A DNA stretch of 64,000 nt, taken from assembly GCF_000397205.1 (NCBI RefSeq), contig NC_021237.1, positions 2,667,001-2,731,000 on the forward strand. The letters run 5' to 3'. The stretch comes from Pseudomonas protegens CHA0 (GTDB lineage Bacteria > Pseudomonadota > Gammaproteobacteria > Pseudomonadales > Pseudomonadaceae). Shown one piece after another: positions 43,197-52,140 of this stretch. The notes under the pieces are model-generated. The model was not told the origin of the DNA. It worked only from the letters and a program-made list of their open reading frames with translations, and searched no databases. Every line of letters begins with the position of its first letter. The first letter of the stretch is position 1. The position numbers and the translations under genes are program-made.

Positions 43197-43754
43197 GTGA
43201 GTCAATCGCCTCATCCCCTCAACACCTGCATAGGGCGCGTGCGCCTGCCGGGTCTCGCCGGCCTGTTGCTGGCGCTGGCCGGCTGCGGCGCCCTGACCGA
43301 TGTGCGGTCCTTTTCCACGCCCTATTCCACGCCGCCGGGTGGCGAAACCGTGCGCCTGCGGGTGATCAGCGACGGCATGGTGCGCGGTGTGCCCAGGTCC
43401 GACTGCGTGGATTTCCGCCTGCCCGGTGCCGGGGTCGTGGTGGCTGCCCGGGACGGCTACGCCAACCGTAACGGTGAAAGCCTGGGCATGGCGGCGCCGC
43501 AGACTCCCGCAGTGCCCGGTACCCGGACCGAAGTGCTGGTGCCGACCGGGCAGCCCATGGCGTTTCACTACCTGGGCAACCAGTGCTACAACCTGTTCAG
43601 CTTCGTGCCCAAGGAAGGCATGGACTACCAGCTGGAAGCCTCGGGGATGTACAAGTGCGCGGTGATGCTCAAGCAGGCGCCGCTTGGCTCGAAGGAATAT
43701 GCTGCGGCCCCGTTGAAAGACAGCAAGCTGTGCCGGGTGACGGACAACCTGTAA
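43197..43754 (+). CDS. Lipoprotein of unknown function
   Basis: 185 residues from a GTG with AAGGAG 7 nt upstream. Lipobox LALAGC (Cys about residue 30). The mature part has Cys pairs (SDC, NQC, YKC, LCR) suggesting disulfides and reads as a compact beta-rich domain. No family recognised. Same strand as the methyltransferase-like gene 38 bases downstream. Confidence 0.75.
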   Translation: MSQSPHPLNTCIGRVRLPGLAGLLLALAGCGALTDVRSFSTPYSTPPGGETVRLRVISDGMVRGVPRSDCVDFRLPGAGVVVAARDGYANRNGESLGMAAPQTPAVPGTRTEVLVPTGQPMAFHYLGNQCYNLFSFVPKEGMDYQLEASGMYKCAVMLKQAPLGSKEYAAAPLKDSKLCRVTDNL

Positions 43755-43792
43755 CGCCCCGGACCTGAACCCGGGCAGAGGAGAGAGGCACC

Positions 43793-44254
43793 ATGCAGGC
43801 CTTGGAAAACCGCATTCCACCCCCCCTTGTCGCGGTCCTGTTCGCCGTGTTGATGGGGCTGCTTGCGCGCGGCTTGCCGGGCCTGGATCCGGGCTTGGGC
43901 ACACGCCTGTTGCTGGCGCTGCCGCTGGTGATGGCCGGGCTGCTGTTTGTCCTGGCCGGAGGGCTTGCCTTTCGCCGGGCCAAGACCACGGTCAACCCGC
44001 TGAAACCCGCCAGCGCCTCGGCCCTGGTCACCTCGGGGATCTACCAGTACACACGCAACCCGATGTATGTCGGCTTTGCCCTGTGGCTGCTGGCCTGGGG
44101 GCTGTACCTGGCCTCGCCCCTGGTGCTGCTCGGCGTGCTGGGGTTCGTCCTGTACATGAACCGCTTTCAGATCTACCCCGAAGAACGGGCGCTCGGGCAA
44201 TTGTTCGGGGCTGATTTTGCGGCGTATCGCCAGCGTGTGCGGCGCTGGCTTTAG
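43793..44254 (+). CDS. Isoprenylcysteine carboxyl methyltransferase-like membrane protein
   Basis: 153 residues with about four helices and the family segment LVTSGIYQYTRNPMYVGF...YPEERALGQLFGADFAAY. ICMT/PEMT-like bacterial proteins methylate small or membrane substrates using SAM; the bacterial target is usually unknown. A purine-rich GGAGAGAGG region precedes the ATG. Confidence 0.87.
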   Translation: MQALENRIPPPLVAVLFAVLMGLLARGLPGLDPGLGTRLLLALPLVMAGLLFVLAGGLAFRRAKTTVNPLKPASASALVTSGIYQYTRNPMYVGFALWLLAWGLYLASPLVLLGVLGFVLYMNRFQIYPEERALGQLFGADFAAYRQRVRRWL

Positions 44255-44267
44255 GCGGTACGGCTGT

Positions 44268-44705
44268 TCAAGCCGCCACTTGCGCCTGCAGTTGCAACTG
44301 GCCATCCACTTCGCGGGTCAGGCCGCTGGCGACGAATAGCGGAACCAGCAATTTGTGCAGTTGGGGGTCGACGAATTCCTTGACCGTTGCCAGGTCCAGA
44401 TCGCCGCTCGCCGGCAGCTCGGCCTTGGTGAAGGACAGCCAGGCTTTCTTCAGGGCCTGCAGCACATCGCTGCCGGCGGTGGAGGCGAAGCGCCGGTTGG
44501 CCACCCGGCCGGCGAAGTTGAAGGTGTGCTGGTAGTCGTAGCCGCTCTCGTCACCCTGGCTGGTGACGCAGCGACCACAGGAGCAGGGGCCATCGGCGAA
44601 GGCCGCGCGCAGGTAACTGTTGAAATCGACGATGGGCTTGAGGGCCAGGCGCTTGTCGACTTCGAACAGGTCCCCGGTCATTTTTGCTTCACTGCTCAAG
44701 GTCAT
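44268..44705 (-). CDS. Protein of unknown function with a Cys cluster
   Basis: 145 residues from the ATG at 44705 (GAGG closely upstream; a GTG three codons earlier lacks any site). GPCSCGRCVTSQGDESGYDYQH carries three Cys in CxCxxC, which could bind zinc. No family recognised. Convergent with the methyltransferase-like gene. Confidence 0.68.
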   Translation of the reverse strand: MTLSSEAKMTGDLFEVDKRLALKPIVDFNSYLRAAFADGPCSCGRCVTSQGDESGYDYQHTFNFAGRVANRRFASTAGSDVLQALKKAWLSFTKAELPASGDLDLATVKEFVDPQLHKLLVPLFVASGLTREVDGQLQLQAQVAA

Positions 44706-44892
44706 TTTCCTCACTGTCAGGCGGTGTATTTCTCAAGGGGCGCACCATACCAGCCGGATCGGCCCAGGGGTACTTTTCTGGCATTGTTCGCGGCTTGAGA
44801 GAGGGGGGACATCTGCTAGGATCCATCGGCTTTTATGGCGGGGCGACGGGCAGCACCCGGCCCCTGTGTCTTGATCTCATCGAGGAACACCC

Positions 44893-45423
44893 ATGTCGAT
44901 CTACACCCTCACCGTTCCTTGTTTTGCCCAGATGCTGCGCGCCCTGGAGGGCTTTCTCGCCAAGGGCGAAGAGCAGGCCCGGGAGCGGGGGTTCGAACCC
45001 CAGGTGCTGTTGCAGTCGCGGCTGGCACCGGACATGTATGACCTGGCGGCCCAGGTGCGTTTTGCCTGCACCCAGGCCCGGGAAGCGGTACAGCGCCTGA
45101 GCGGGCAGCCTGTGACTGCATTGCAGGCGCCGGCCGGTATGGCCGAGGCCAGGGCACTGATCGAAGACACCCTGGCGTTCCTGGCGGCGGCGGACCGCGA
45201 GCTGATCGACAGCAGTGGCCAGCGGGCCATCGCCATCGAGCTGCACAACGGTATTGCCTTCGACATGAACGGCGAGGAGTTCGCGCGCAACTGGGCGACG
45301 CCGCAGTTCTATTTCCACCTGGTCACGGCCTACAACATCCTGCGGCACAACGGTGTGCCCCTGGGCAAGGCCGATTATGCCCAGCACATGTTCGCCTACC
45401 TGCGCCAACCGCAAGAAGCCTAG
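44893..45423 (+). CDS. DUF1993 protein
   Basis: 176 residues. SIYTLTVPCFAQMLRALEGFLAKG at the start, LAPDMYDLAAQVRFACTQAREAV in the middle and FYFHLVTAYNILRHNGVPLGKADY near the end match DUF1993, a DinB-like helical-bundle family in the cytoplasm. Biochemical role unknown. Single gene, convergent with the GST gene. Confidence 0.9.
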   Translation: MSIYTLTVPCFAQMLRALEGFLAKGEEQARERGFEPQVLLQSRLAPDMYDLAAQVRFACTQAREAVQRLSGQPVTALQAPAGMAEARALIEDTLAFLAAADRELIDSSGQRAIAIELHNGIAFDMNGEEFARNWATPQFYFHLVTAYNILRHNGVPLGKADYAQHMFAYLRQPQEA

Positions 45424-45495
45424 CCGCGCCGGCCGCAGACTCCCCGGCCAGCGTCAGGTCAACGCCGATGGCCGCATCACCCGGCGCTCCAGGCC

Positions 45496-46128
45496 CTACA
45501 GCGCCGGCCGCGGCAACTGCACCCATTCCTGCACTGCCGGCCGTTGCCACTGGCGCCGGGCATAGTCCACCAGGCTCGCCGGCACCGGGTCACCGTTGAG
45601 GATCAGCCGGTTGAGCATCAGCGCCAGGTCGACATCGGCGATCGACCACTGGCCGCACAGGAAGTCGCGGCCATCCGCCAATAGCTCCTGCGCGGCCTCC
45701 ACCAGGGTGTTAGCCGCCGCTTGGGCCTGGGGCGACAGCGGTTCGCCCTTGCAGCCGTAGAACACCACCAGGGTCGTGCGCTCCTGGCGGATCGGCAGCA
45801 GGTCGCTGCGCAGCCAGGCCTGGACCTGGCGGGCCTTGGCACGCTGGCGCAGGTCCTGGGGATAGACCGGGTTGTGCGGGAATAGCTGTTCCAGGTATTC
45901 AGCGATGGCCGAGGATTCGGACAGGGCAAAATCGTCCAGCACCAGGGTCGGCACGCGCTGGGTCAGGGACAGGCGGGTGTAGGCCGGCTCGCGGTTCTGC
46001 GCGGCGTCCAGGTCCAGGGGCAGCAGGTCGAAGTCGATACCCTTTTCCCGCAGCACCACGAACACGGACAGGGCATAGGGGCTGGTGAACTGGGCATCGA
46101 CGTACAGGCGCGGGCGGGAAGCGGTCAC
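45496..46128 (-). CDS. yfcF: Glutathione S-transferase YfcF
   Basis: 210 residues aligning over its whole length with E. coli YfcF. Thioredoxin-fold N-terminus (FTSPYALSVFVVLREKGIDF, TQRVPTLVLDDFALSESSAIAEYLE) and a helical C-terminal domain (RARQVQAWLRSDLLPIR-like, SIADVDLALMLNRLILNGD). It conjugates or reduces with glutathione and in E. coli contributes to peroxide tolerance. Single gene. Confidence 0.9.
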   Translation of the reverse strand: MTASRPRLYVDAQFTSPYALSVFVVLREKGIDFDLLPLDLDAAQNREPAYTRLSLTQRVPTLVLDDFALSESSAIAEYLEQLFPHNPVYPQDLRQRAKARQVQAWLRSDLLPIRQERTTLVVFYGCKGEPLSPQAQAAANTLVEAAQELLADGRDFLCGQWSIADVDLALMLNRLILNGDPVPASLVDYARRQWQRPAVQEWVQLPRPAL

Positions 46129-46547
46129 GGCGGTCTCTCCAAGGGGGGAGCGCCCACGCTAGGAGATCCTGGTCGATAAATAAAATGCAGGTTTTTTATC
46201 CGTGCATTCCTCGTAGGAATACTGGCGTTTCGGCCTCCGTGCGCGATGCAGCCGTGGCGATGCGGTTCTGGAGTCGCGGGCGGGCGTCGGAGGCGGACCG
46301 GGGCGTGCAGCAGTGGCTAGCGTCGGTTATCGAGTCGGCCCACGGTGGGCCCTCCCGGGGTGCGGAAAAACCCGGCTTCAGCGTGTTGCAGTTGATCGAC
46401 TGGCGTCAGCGGCGGGTGCGCCTGTGCCGCGCGAGTGGCCAGCATTGGCAGGCACATTGCCTTGATCGAGAAGGCAAAGTACTGGCCCCGGGCAGTCTGA
46501 AGTGTCGCCAAAATCACTTTATTTTCAGGTGGTTAGGTGACCGCAAA
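46129..46547. other. Noncoding gap between the GST and a small exported protein
   Basis: 419 bases holding the divergent promoters. AT-rich DNA at ~46175-46200 (ATAAAATGCAGG, TTTTTTAT) is the likely promoter area. An open frame runs rightward through it into the next gene, but it has no ribosome-binding site and no recognisable product, so I leave it out. Confidence 0.4.
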
Positions 46548-46877
46548 ATGCGCCATGTGTTGATTACGCTGACTTCGTTTGCCCTGTTGGGCGGGGCTTC
46601 TGCGGCCCAGGCCCGGGAGCTGGCGGCCAATGACCGGTATGTCTGCAGCTGGGGGGCGGGCACTGCCGCCAGGGCCCAGGAATTGAAGTTGTCCGGGGTG
46701 TCGCTGTATGCGGCGCGGCAGAAGATCCAGACCTACAAGTTCAGCAAGGGCTGGATGCGCATGATGGCCCTGGGCATCACCGAGCAGACCTACGACAGCC
46801 CCTCGCGGATCAAGCCCGAGGCACTGCGCAAAAGCTTTAACGAGGATTGCCTGAGGTATAAGTTGGCTCGCCGCTGA
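46548..46877 (+). CDS. Small exported protein of unknown function
   Basis: 109 residues from the ATG at 46548 (AGGTG 8 nt upstream). The signal peptide ends near AAQARE (about residue 23). The mature domain of ~85 residues has two Cys (YVCSW, NEDCLRY) that can form a disulfide after export. Basic C-terminus. Unrecognised; periplasmic. Confidence 0.72.
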   Translation: MRHVLITLTSFALLGGASAAQARELAANDRYVCSWGAGTAARAQELKLSGVSLYAARQKIQTYKFSKGWMRMMALGITEQTYDSPSRIKPEALRKSFNEDCLRYKLARR

Positions 46878-46985
46878 GGGGGCGCAGATCTGCACCGGGT
46901 CGCAGGCCTGTAGCTGGCCCGGGCCGCCCCGGGCAGGAGCCTGAAGGGCGCGCGGCCTCCTGCGGCAGTGTCTGATCTGCCTGTT

Positions 46986-47011
46986 TGATCATGAATGGAA
47001 CTTGTGATCAT
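46986..47011 (+). promoter_or_regulatory. Repeated TGATCAT sites in the metE promoter region
   Basis: TGATCAT occurs at 46986-46992 and again at 47005-47011, and between them TGAATGGAACTTG partly resembles the MetR consensus TGAA-N5-TTCA. They stand about 80-100 bases before metE. A MetR-like activator is the likely user, though no metR gene lies in this stretch. Confidence 0.4.
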
Positions 47012-47089
47012 CGCGATTAAAATGAGTTTGTCTCACTAAGTGCCGAGTGCCGACAATGGCTCCCATCAAACACAGGGGAGTTGCATGTC

Positions 47090-49378
47090 ATGGCTTTGGC
47101 CCATTCTCTAGGATTTCCGCGCATTGGCCGCGACCGTGAACTGAAGAAAGCGCAAGAGGCGTTCTGGAAGGGCGAACTCGACGAAGCCGGCCTGCGCGCC
47201 GTGGGCCGTGATCTGCGCAAGACTCACTGGGAGCTGCAGAAAAACGCCGGTATCGACCTGCTGCCCGTAGGCGATTTCGCCTGGTACGACCAGGTTCTGA
47301 CCCATTCCCTGATGTTCGGCGTGATCCCCCAGCGTTTCCGTCCGCAGCATGGCCCAGCCACGCTGCAGACCCTGTTCGGCATGGCGCGTGGCGTCAGCGA
47401 CGGCTGCTGCGGCGGTGCCCACGCCCAGGAAATGACCAAGTGGTTCGACACCAACTACCACTACCTGGTGCCTGAATTCGGCGCCGACCAGCAATTCCAG
47501 CTGGGCTGGGAGCAGCTCTTCGAAGAGGTCGAGGAGGCCCGGGCCCTGGGGCACGCCGTCAAGCCGGTGCTGATCGGCCCGCTGACCTACCTGTGGCTGG
47601 GCAAGGCCAAGGGCGCCGAGTTCGACAAGCTGGAGCTGTTGGACCGCCTGCTGCCGCTGTACGGCCAGATCTTCCAGCGCCTGGCGGCCCAGGGTGTGGA
47701 GTGGGTGCAGATCGACGAGCCGATCCTGGTGCTGGACTTGCCCCAGGATTGGAAAAACGCGTTCGAACGTGCCTACAACCAGATCCAGCGCGAGCCGCTG
47801 AAAAAACTCCTGGCGACCTATTTCGGTGGCCTGGAAGAGAATCTCGGCCTGGCCGCGAACCTGCCGGTGGATGGCCTGCACATCGACCTGGTGCGTGCTC
47901 CCGAGCAGTACCCGACCATCCTCGATCGCCTGCCGGCCTACAAGGTGCTGTCACTGGGCCTGGTCAATGGGCGTAACGTCTGGCGCTGCGACCTGGAAAA
48001 AGCCCTGGCCACCCTGCAGCACGCCCATGAGCGCCTGGGTGAGCGCCTGTGGGTGGCGCCTTCCTGCTCGCTGTTGCACAGCCCAGTGGACCTGGGCCGT
48101 GAAGACCAGCTGGACGCCGAGCTCAAGAGCTGGCTGGCCTTCGCCGTGCAGAAATGCCAGGAAGTGGCGGTACTGGCCCAGGCGGTGAACCAGCCGCAGG
48201 CCCAGGCGGTGCTCAAGGCACTGGCGCAGAGCCGCGCCGTACAGGCCAGCCGCGCGGCCTCGCCGCGCATCCACAAACCGGCGGTACAGGCTCGGGTGGA
48301 GGCCATCACCACCAAGGACAGCCAGCGGCGCTCAGCCTTCACCCAGCGCATCGCCAAGCAGCGCGCCGGCCTCGACCTGCCGCTGTTCCCCACCACCACC
48401 ATCGGTTCGTTTCCGCAGACCGCCTCGATCCGCCTGGCGCGCCAGTCGTTCAAGCAGGGCAAGCTGAGCGTGGCCGAATACACCGAAGCCATGCACAGCG
48501 AAATCCGCCACGCGGTGCTGGTGCAGGAACGCCTGGGCCTGGACGTGCTGGTGCACGGCGAGGCCGAGCGCAACGACATGGTCGAGTATTTCGCCGAGCA
48601 GTTGGACGGCTATGTGTTCACTCGTTTCGGCTGGGTGCAGAGCTACGGTTCCCGGTGCGTCAAGCCGGCGGTGATCTTCGGTGACCTGAGCCGCCCCAAA
48701 GCCATGACCGTGGAGTGGATCCGCTACGCCCAGGGCCTGACCGACAAGGTGATGAAGGGCATGCTCACCGGCCCGGTGACCATGCTGATGTGGTCTTTCC
48801 CGCGCGAAGATGTGAGCCGCGAAGTACAGGCCCGGCAACTGGCCCTGGCGATCCGCGACGAAGTGCTGGACCTGGAAGCCGCCGGCATCAGGGTCGTGCA
48901 GATCGACGAAGCCGCGTTCCGTGAAGGCTTGCCGCTGCGCCGGGCGCAGTGGCAGCACTACCTGGACTGGGCCACCGAAGTGTTCCGCCTGTGCGCCTCT
49001 GGCGTGCGTGATGAAACCCAGATCCACACCCATATGTGCTACAGCGAATTCAACGATGTGATCGAGTCCATCGCCGCCATGGATGCGGACGTCATCACCA
49101 TCGAGACCTCGCGTTCGGACATGGAACTGCTGGACGCCTTCAAAGCCTTCGCCTACCCGAACGAGATCGGCCCGGGCGTCTATGACATCCACTCGCCACG
49201 GGTGCCGGATGCCTCGGAAATGGCCAACCTGCTGCGCAAGGCCGCCCAGCGCATTCCTGCCGAGCGCCTGTGGGTCAACCCGGACTGCGGCCTGAAGACC
49301 CGCGGCTGGCCGGAAACCGAAGCAGCCCTGGTGCATATGGTCACCGCGGCCCGTCAGTTGCGTAAAGAACTGGCCTGA
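47090..49378 (+). CDS. metE: Cobalamin-independent methionine synthase
   Basis: 762 residues from the ATG at 47090 (GGGGAG 9 nt upstream). Two TIM-barrel halves; the C-terminal half carries the zinc ligands HTHMCY (His and Cys) and [13 protein letters not shown] (second Cys). It transfers the methyl group of 5-methyltetrahydropteroyl-triglutamate to homocysteine in the last step of methionine synthesis. No cobalamin riboswitch precedes it; control is probably by a MetR-type activator. A perfect terminator follows. Confidence 0.95.
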   Translation: MALAHSLGFPRIGRDRELKKAQEAFWKGELDEAGLRAVGRDLRKTHWELQKNAGIDLLPVGDFAWYDQVLTHSLMFGVIPQRFRPQHGPATLQTLFGMARGVSDGCCGGAHAQEMTKWFDTNYHYLVPEFGADQQFQLGWEQLFEEVEEARALGHAVKPVLIGPLTYLWLGKAKGAEFDKLELLDRLLPLYGQIFQRLAAQGVEWVQIDEPILVLDLPQDWKNAFERAYNQIQREPLKKLLATYFGGLEENLGLAANLPVDGLHIDLVRAPEQYPTILDRLPAYKVLSLGLVNGRNVWRCDLEKALATLQHAHERLGERLWVAPSCSLLHSPVDLGREDQLDAELKSWLAFAVQKCQEVAVLAQAVNQPQAQAVLKALAQSRAVQASRAASPRIHKPAVQARVEAITTKDSQRRSAFTQRIAKQRAGLDLPLFPTTTIGSFPQTASIRLARQSFKQGKLSVAEYTEAMHSEIRHAVLVQERLGLDVLVHGEAERNDMVEYFAEQLDGYVFTRFGWVQSYGSRCVKPAVIFGDLSRPKAMTVEWIRYAQGLTDKVMKGMLTGPVTMLMWSFPREDVSREVQARQLALAIRDEVLDLEAAGIRVVQIDEAAFREGLPLRRAQWQHYLDWATEVFRLCASGVRDETQIHTHMCYSEFNDVIESIAAMDADVITIETSRSDMELLDAFKAFAYPNEIGPGVYDIHSPRVPDASEMANLLRKAAQRIPAERLWVNPDCGLKTRGWPETEAALVHMVTAARQLRKELA

Positions 49379-49394
49379 TCGGCCAACCCCGCCA

Positions 49395-49422
49395 CCGGAG
49401 CACGTCGGCGTGCTCCGGTTTT
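49395..49422 (+). terminator. Rho-independent terminator of metE
   Basis: CCGGAGCACG-TCGG-CGTGCTCCGG followed by TTTTCT, a perfect 10-bp stem 16 bases after the metE stop. Confidence 0.92.
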
Positions 49423-49627
49423 CTGCTTCCAGCATGGCATCGGGGGCAAGTGGTGCGAGGGCGAGCAAGCAGGTAGCGGAGGCCGGTGCGGCGCATCTGA
49501 TCCGTATTTTTCTTGCGCATCTGCGTCTGTTATCAGAACAGCCATGGTTTGAAAATGGCGCGCCCGGCCGGCTTTACGGCTGGAGACCGGGCCCGCTGCA
49601 CCGCATACCTACTGTTCAGGAGGCCTG

Positions 49628-49711
49628 ATGACTAAGATGGCGTTTTTCTTGTTTGGATTTTTAGCCTTGACCATCGCGCTCGGTGCGCTCGCGACTATCT
49701 CTCCGACCTGA
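49628..49711 (+). CDS. 27-residue membrane peptide
   Basis: ATG at 49628 opens a 27-codon frame ending in TGA at 49711: MTKMAFFLFG, then a hydrophobic run FLALTIALGALATI and SPT. CAGGAGGCCTG supplies a strong ribosome-binding site with ideal spacing. The composition is that of a single transmembrane helix with a short charged N-terminus, like other bacterial small membrane regulators. No homologue known to me. It lies between the metE terminator and a convergent DMT exporter, so it must have its own promoter in 49423-49620. Confidence 0.6.
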   Translation: MTKMAFFLFGFLALTIALGALATISPT

Positions 49712-49791
49712 CCCCCGAGCCCTTTGCGGCTCTTGCTTCATATCCCCGCGCAATCAGTGGCAGCCCGGCAAGCGCCGCCACTGCCTTGTAC

Positions 49792-50688
49792 TTATTTGGA
49801 ACACTTTCGTGCCCCGACCACGCAGAGGATCACCGCCACGGTGACCCCGAGCATGCCCAGGCTGACGTGCTCGTGGAGCAGGCCGGCGGCCAGGGCCAGG
49901 CCGAAAAAGGGTTGCAGCAACTGCAACTGGCCGACGGCGGCGATCCCGCCCTGGGCCAGCCCGCGGTACCAGAAGACAAAACCGATCAGCATGCTGAACA
50001 GCGATACGTAGCCCAGGCTGACCCAGGCCGGCAGGCTGATGCCACTAAAGGAGGCGGGCATGCTGAACAGGGTCAGTGCGGCCATCAGTGGCAGCGACAG
50101 CACCAGGGCCCAGGAGATCACCTGCCAGCCGCCCAGGGTGCGCGACAGCTTGGCGCCTTCGGCATAACCCAGGCCGCATACCAGCACGGCCAGGAGCATG
50201 AGCAGGTCACCCTCGGGCGAAGCCGTGAGGCCCTGGGACAGGGCATAGCCCACCACCAACAGGCTGCCGAGCACCGAGAACAGCCAGAACACAGGGCGCG
50301 GCCGCTCGCCGCCGCGCAGCACGCCGAACACCGCGGTGGCCAGGGGCAACAGGCCAAGGAACACAATGGAATGGGCCGAGGTCACGTACTGCAGGGCCAG
50401 GGCCGTGAGCAGCGGAAAGCCCAGCACCACGCCCAGGGCAACGATGGTCAGGGGCAGGAGCTGGGCGCGGCTCGGACGGCGCTGCTTGAACAGCAGCAGG
50501 ATGCACAACGCCAGGAGCCCGGCGATGGTGGCCCGGGCCACGGTGAGGAATAGCGGGTCGAACTCCAGCACCGCGACCCGGGTGGCCGGCAGTGAGCCGC
50601 TGAAGATCAGCACGCCGATAAAGCCGTTGAGCCAGCCACTGGCGGTTTTTTCCAGGGCTGGGGATTGCAGGGTCGATGTCCGTTCCAT
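49792..50688 (-). CDS. DMT-superfamily (EamA) transporter
   Basis: 298 residues from the ATG at 50688; a TTG five codons upstream is the alternative. Ten hydrophobic helices in two EamA repeats. Inner-membrane exporter of an amino acid or related metabolite. It is divergent from a MocR-type regulator, a common arrangement in which the regulator controls the exporter. Confidence 0.9.
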   Translation of the reverse strand: MERTSTLQSPALEKTASGWLNGFIGVLIFSGSLPATRVAVLEFDPLFLTVARATIAGLLALCILLLFKQRRPSRAQLLPLTIVALGVVLGFPLLTALALQYVTSAHSIVFLGLLPLATAVFGVLRGGERPRPVFWLFSVLGSLLVVGYALSQGLTASPEGDLLMLLAVLVCGLGYAEGAKLSRTLGGWQVISWALVLSLPLMAALTLFSMPASFSGISLPAWVSLGYVSLFSMLIGFVFWYRGLAQGGIAAVGQLQLLQPFFGLALAAGLLHEHVSLGMLGVTVAVILCVVGARKCSK

Positions 50689-50762
50689 TCGGGGAGTGCT
50701 CAAGAAGTGGGGGCCGTAGCGGCGGGGCTTGTGTCGAGCCCATCCTAGGATTGAAAATCAGC

Positions 50763-50778
50763 ACAATCAAAAAATTGT
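50763..50778. promoter_or_regulatory. ACAAT/ATTGT inverted repeat at the MocR start
   Basis: ACAAT-N6-ATTGT lies immediately before the MocR ATG and within the divergent region shared with the DMT exporter. It may be part of the MocR operator; such regulators usually bind pairs of sites near the overlapping promoters. Confidence 0.35.
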
Positions 50779-50779
50779 C

Positions 50780-52129
50780 ATGGATACAGCGCCTATGGCC
50801 CGTGCCCGCTACAAACAACTGGTGGACACCTTTGCCGCCGATATCCGTACCGGCATCCTTGCCCCCGGCACCCGCCTGCCCACCCATCGCGAGCTGGCGG
50901 CGCGGGAAGGGCTGGCCCTGGTCACTGCATCGCGGGTCTACGCCGAGCTGGAAGCCATGGGCCTGGTCAGCGGCGAAACCGGGCGTGGGACCTATGTCCG
51001 GGAAACCGCCTTGCCGCCAGGGCAGGGCGTGGACCAGCCCGCCACGGCACCGGGCACCCTGGACCTGAACTTCAACTACCCGGCGTTGCCCGGCCAGGCC
51101 GAACTGCTGCGTAGCGCCTTGCGCCAGTTGGCGGCGACCGGCGACCTGGAAGCCTTGCTGCGCTACCAGCCCCACGCCGGGCGCAGTCATGAGCGGGCCA
51201 CGGTAGCGCGCTACCTGGCAGGCCATGGGCTGGTGGTGGAGGGCGAGCAGGTGCTGCTGGTCAGCGGCGCCCAGCACGGCCTGTCGACCACCCTGATGGC
51301 GTTGCTCAGGCCCGGTGATGTGGTGGCGGTGGATGCCTTGACCTACCCCGGGTTCAAGGTGGTGGCCGAGGCCCACGGGCTGGAACTGCTGGCCATTCCC
51401 CTGAGCGAGCAGGGGCCGGACCTGGAGGCCTTCGAGCGCCTGTGCCAACGGCGGCGGGTGCGCGCGGTATACGCCATGCCGACCCTGCACAACCCCATGG
51501 GCTGGGTGCTGGACCTGGCCTGGCGCCAGCGCCTGGTGGCGATTGCCCGGGCCCACGGGCTGCTGATCATCGAAGACGCCGCCTACGCCTTCCTGGCCCA
51601 GGATCCTCCCGCGCCGCTGGCTGCCCTGGCACCAGAGATCACGGTCTACATCTCGGGGTTCTCGAAGAATGTGGCCACCGGCCTGCGGGTCGGTTATGTG
51701 GTGGCGCCACCGGCCTGGGTGGCGCTGATCGAGCGTGCGATCCGCACCAGCACCTGGAACACCCCGGGGGTGATGACCGCCATGGCCTGTGCCTGGATCG
51801 AGGACGGCACGGTGGCGCGCCTGGAGCACCAGAAGCGCGAGGATGCCCAGGCCCGCCAGGCCCTGGCCCGGGAAGCCCTGGCCGGGCTGGCCTATGTCAG
51901 CCATCCGAACTCCTACTTCCTCTGGCTGCCCTTGCCCGAGGAAGTCCGGGCCGATCAGGTGGCCATGGCGCTGCTGCGGGAGAAGGTCTCGGTGTCCACC
52001 GCCGAGCCCTTTGTCGGCGCCGGCCCGGTGCCCCACGCCATTCGCCTGGCGTTGGGCTCGGTGGCCATGGCCGATCTGGGCGTGGCGCTAGCCAGGGTCC
52101 GGCAGGTGATCGGCCGCTACGCCTTCTGA
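50780..52129 (+). CDS. MocR-family regulator (GntR DNA-binding plus aminotransferase-fold domain)
   Basis: 449 residues from the ATG at 50780. Residues ~1-75 are a GntR winged helix (APGTRLPTHRELAAREGLALVTASRVYAEL, split here), and residues ~95-445 a class I aminotransferase fold with the PLP-binding lysine K296 in SGFSKNVATGLRVGY. MocR proteins bind PLP and often an amino acid, and regulate vitamin B6, GABA, taurine or transport genes. The divergent DMT exporter is the probable target. Confidence 0.92.
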   Translation: MDTAPMARARYKQLVDTFAADIRTGILAPGTRLPTHRELAAREGLALVTASRVYAELEAMGLVSGETGRGTYVRETALPPGQGVDQPATAPGTLDLNFNYPALPGQAELLRSALRQLAATGDLEALLRYQPHAGRSHERATVARYLAGHGLVVEGEQVLLVSGAQHGLSTTLMALLRPGDVVAVDALTYPGFKVVAEAHGLELLAIPLSEQGPDLEAFERLCQRRRVRAVYAMPTLHNPMGWVLDLAWRQRLVAIARAHGLLIIEDAAYAFLAQDPPAPLAALAPEITVYISGFSKNVATGLRVGYVVAPPAWVALIERAIRTSTWNTPGVMTAMACAWIEDGTVARLEHQKREDAQARQALAREALAGLAYVSHPNSYFLWLPLPEEVRADQVAMALLREKVSVSTAEPFVGAGPVPHAIRLALGSVAMADLGVALARVRQVIGRYAF

Positions 52130-52140
52130 AGCGGCAAGCG

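Noticed and set aside
46185..46547. An N-terminal extension of the small exported protein at 46548.
   Set aside because: It would bury the signal peptide and has no ribosome-binding site.
46878..47089. Cobalamin riboswitch in front of metE.
   Set aside because: No B12-box-like conserved core could be seen; the gap is short and holds only the TGATCAT repeats.
50207..52036. A 609-codon minus-strand frame covering the MocR gene and part of the DMT gene.
   Set aside because: It is the complement of two well-supported genes and lacks a start signal.
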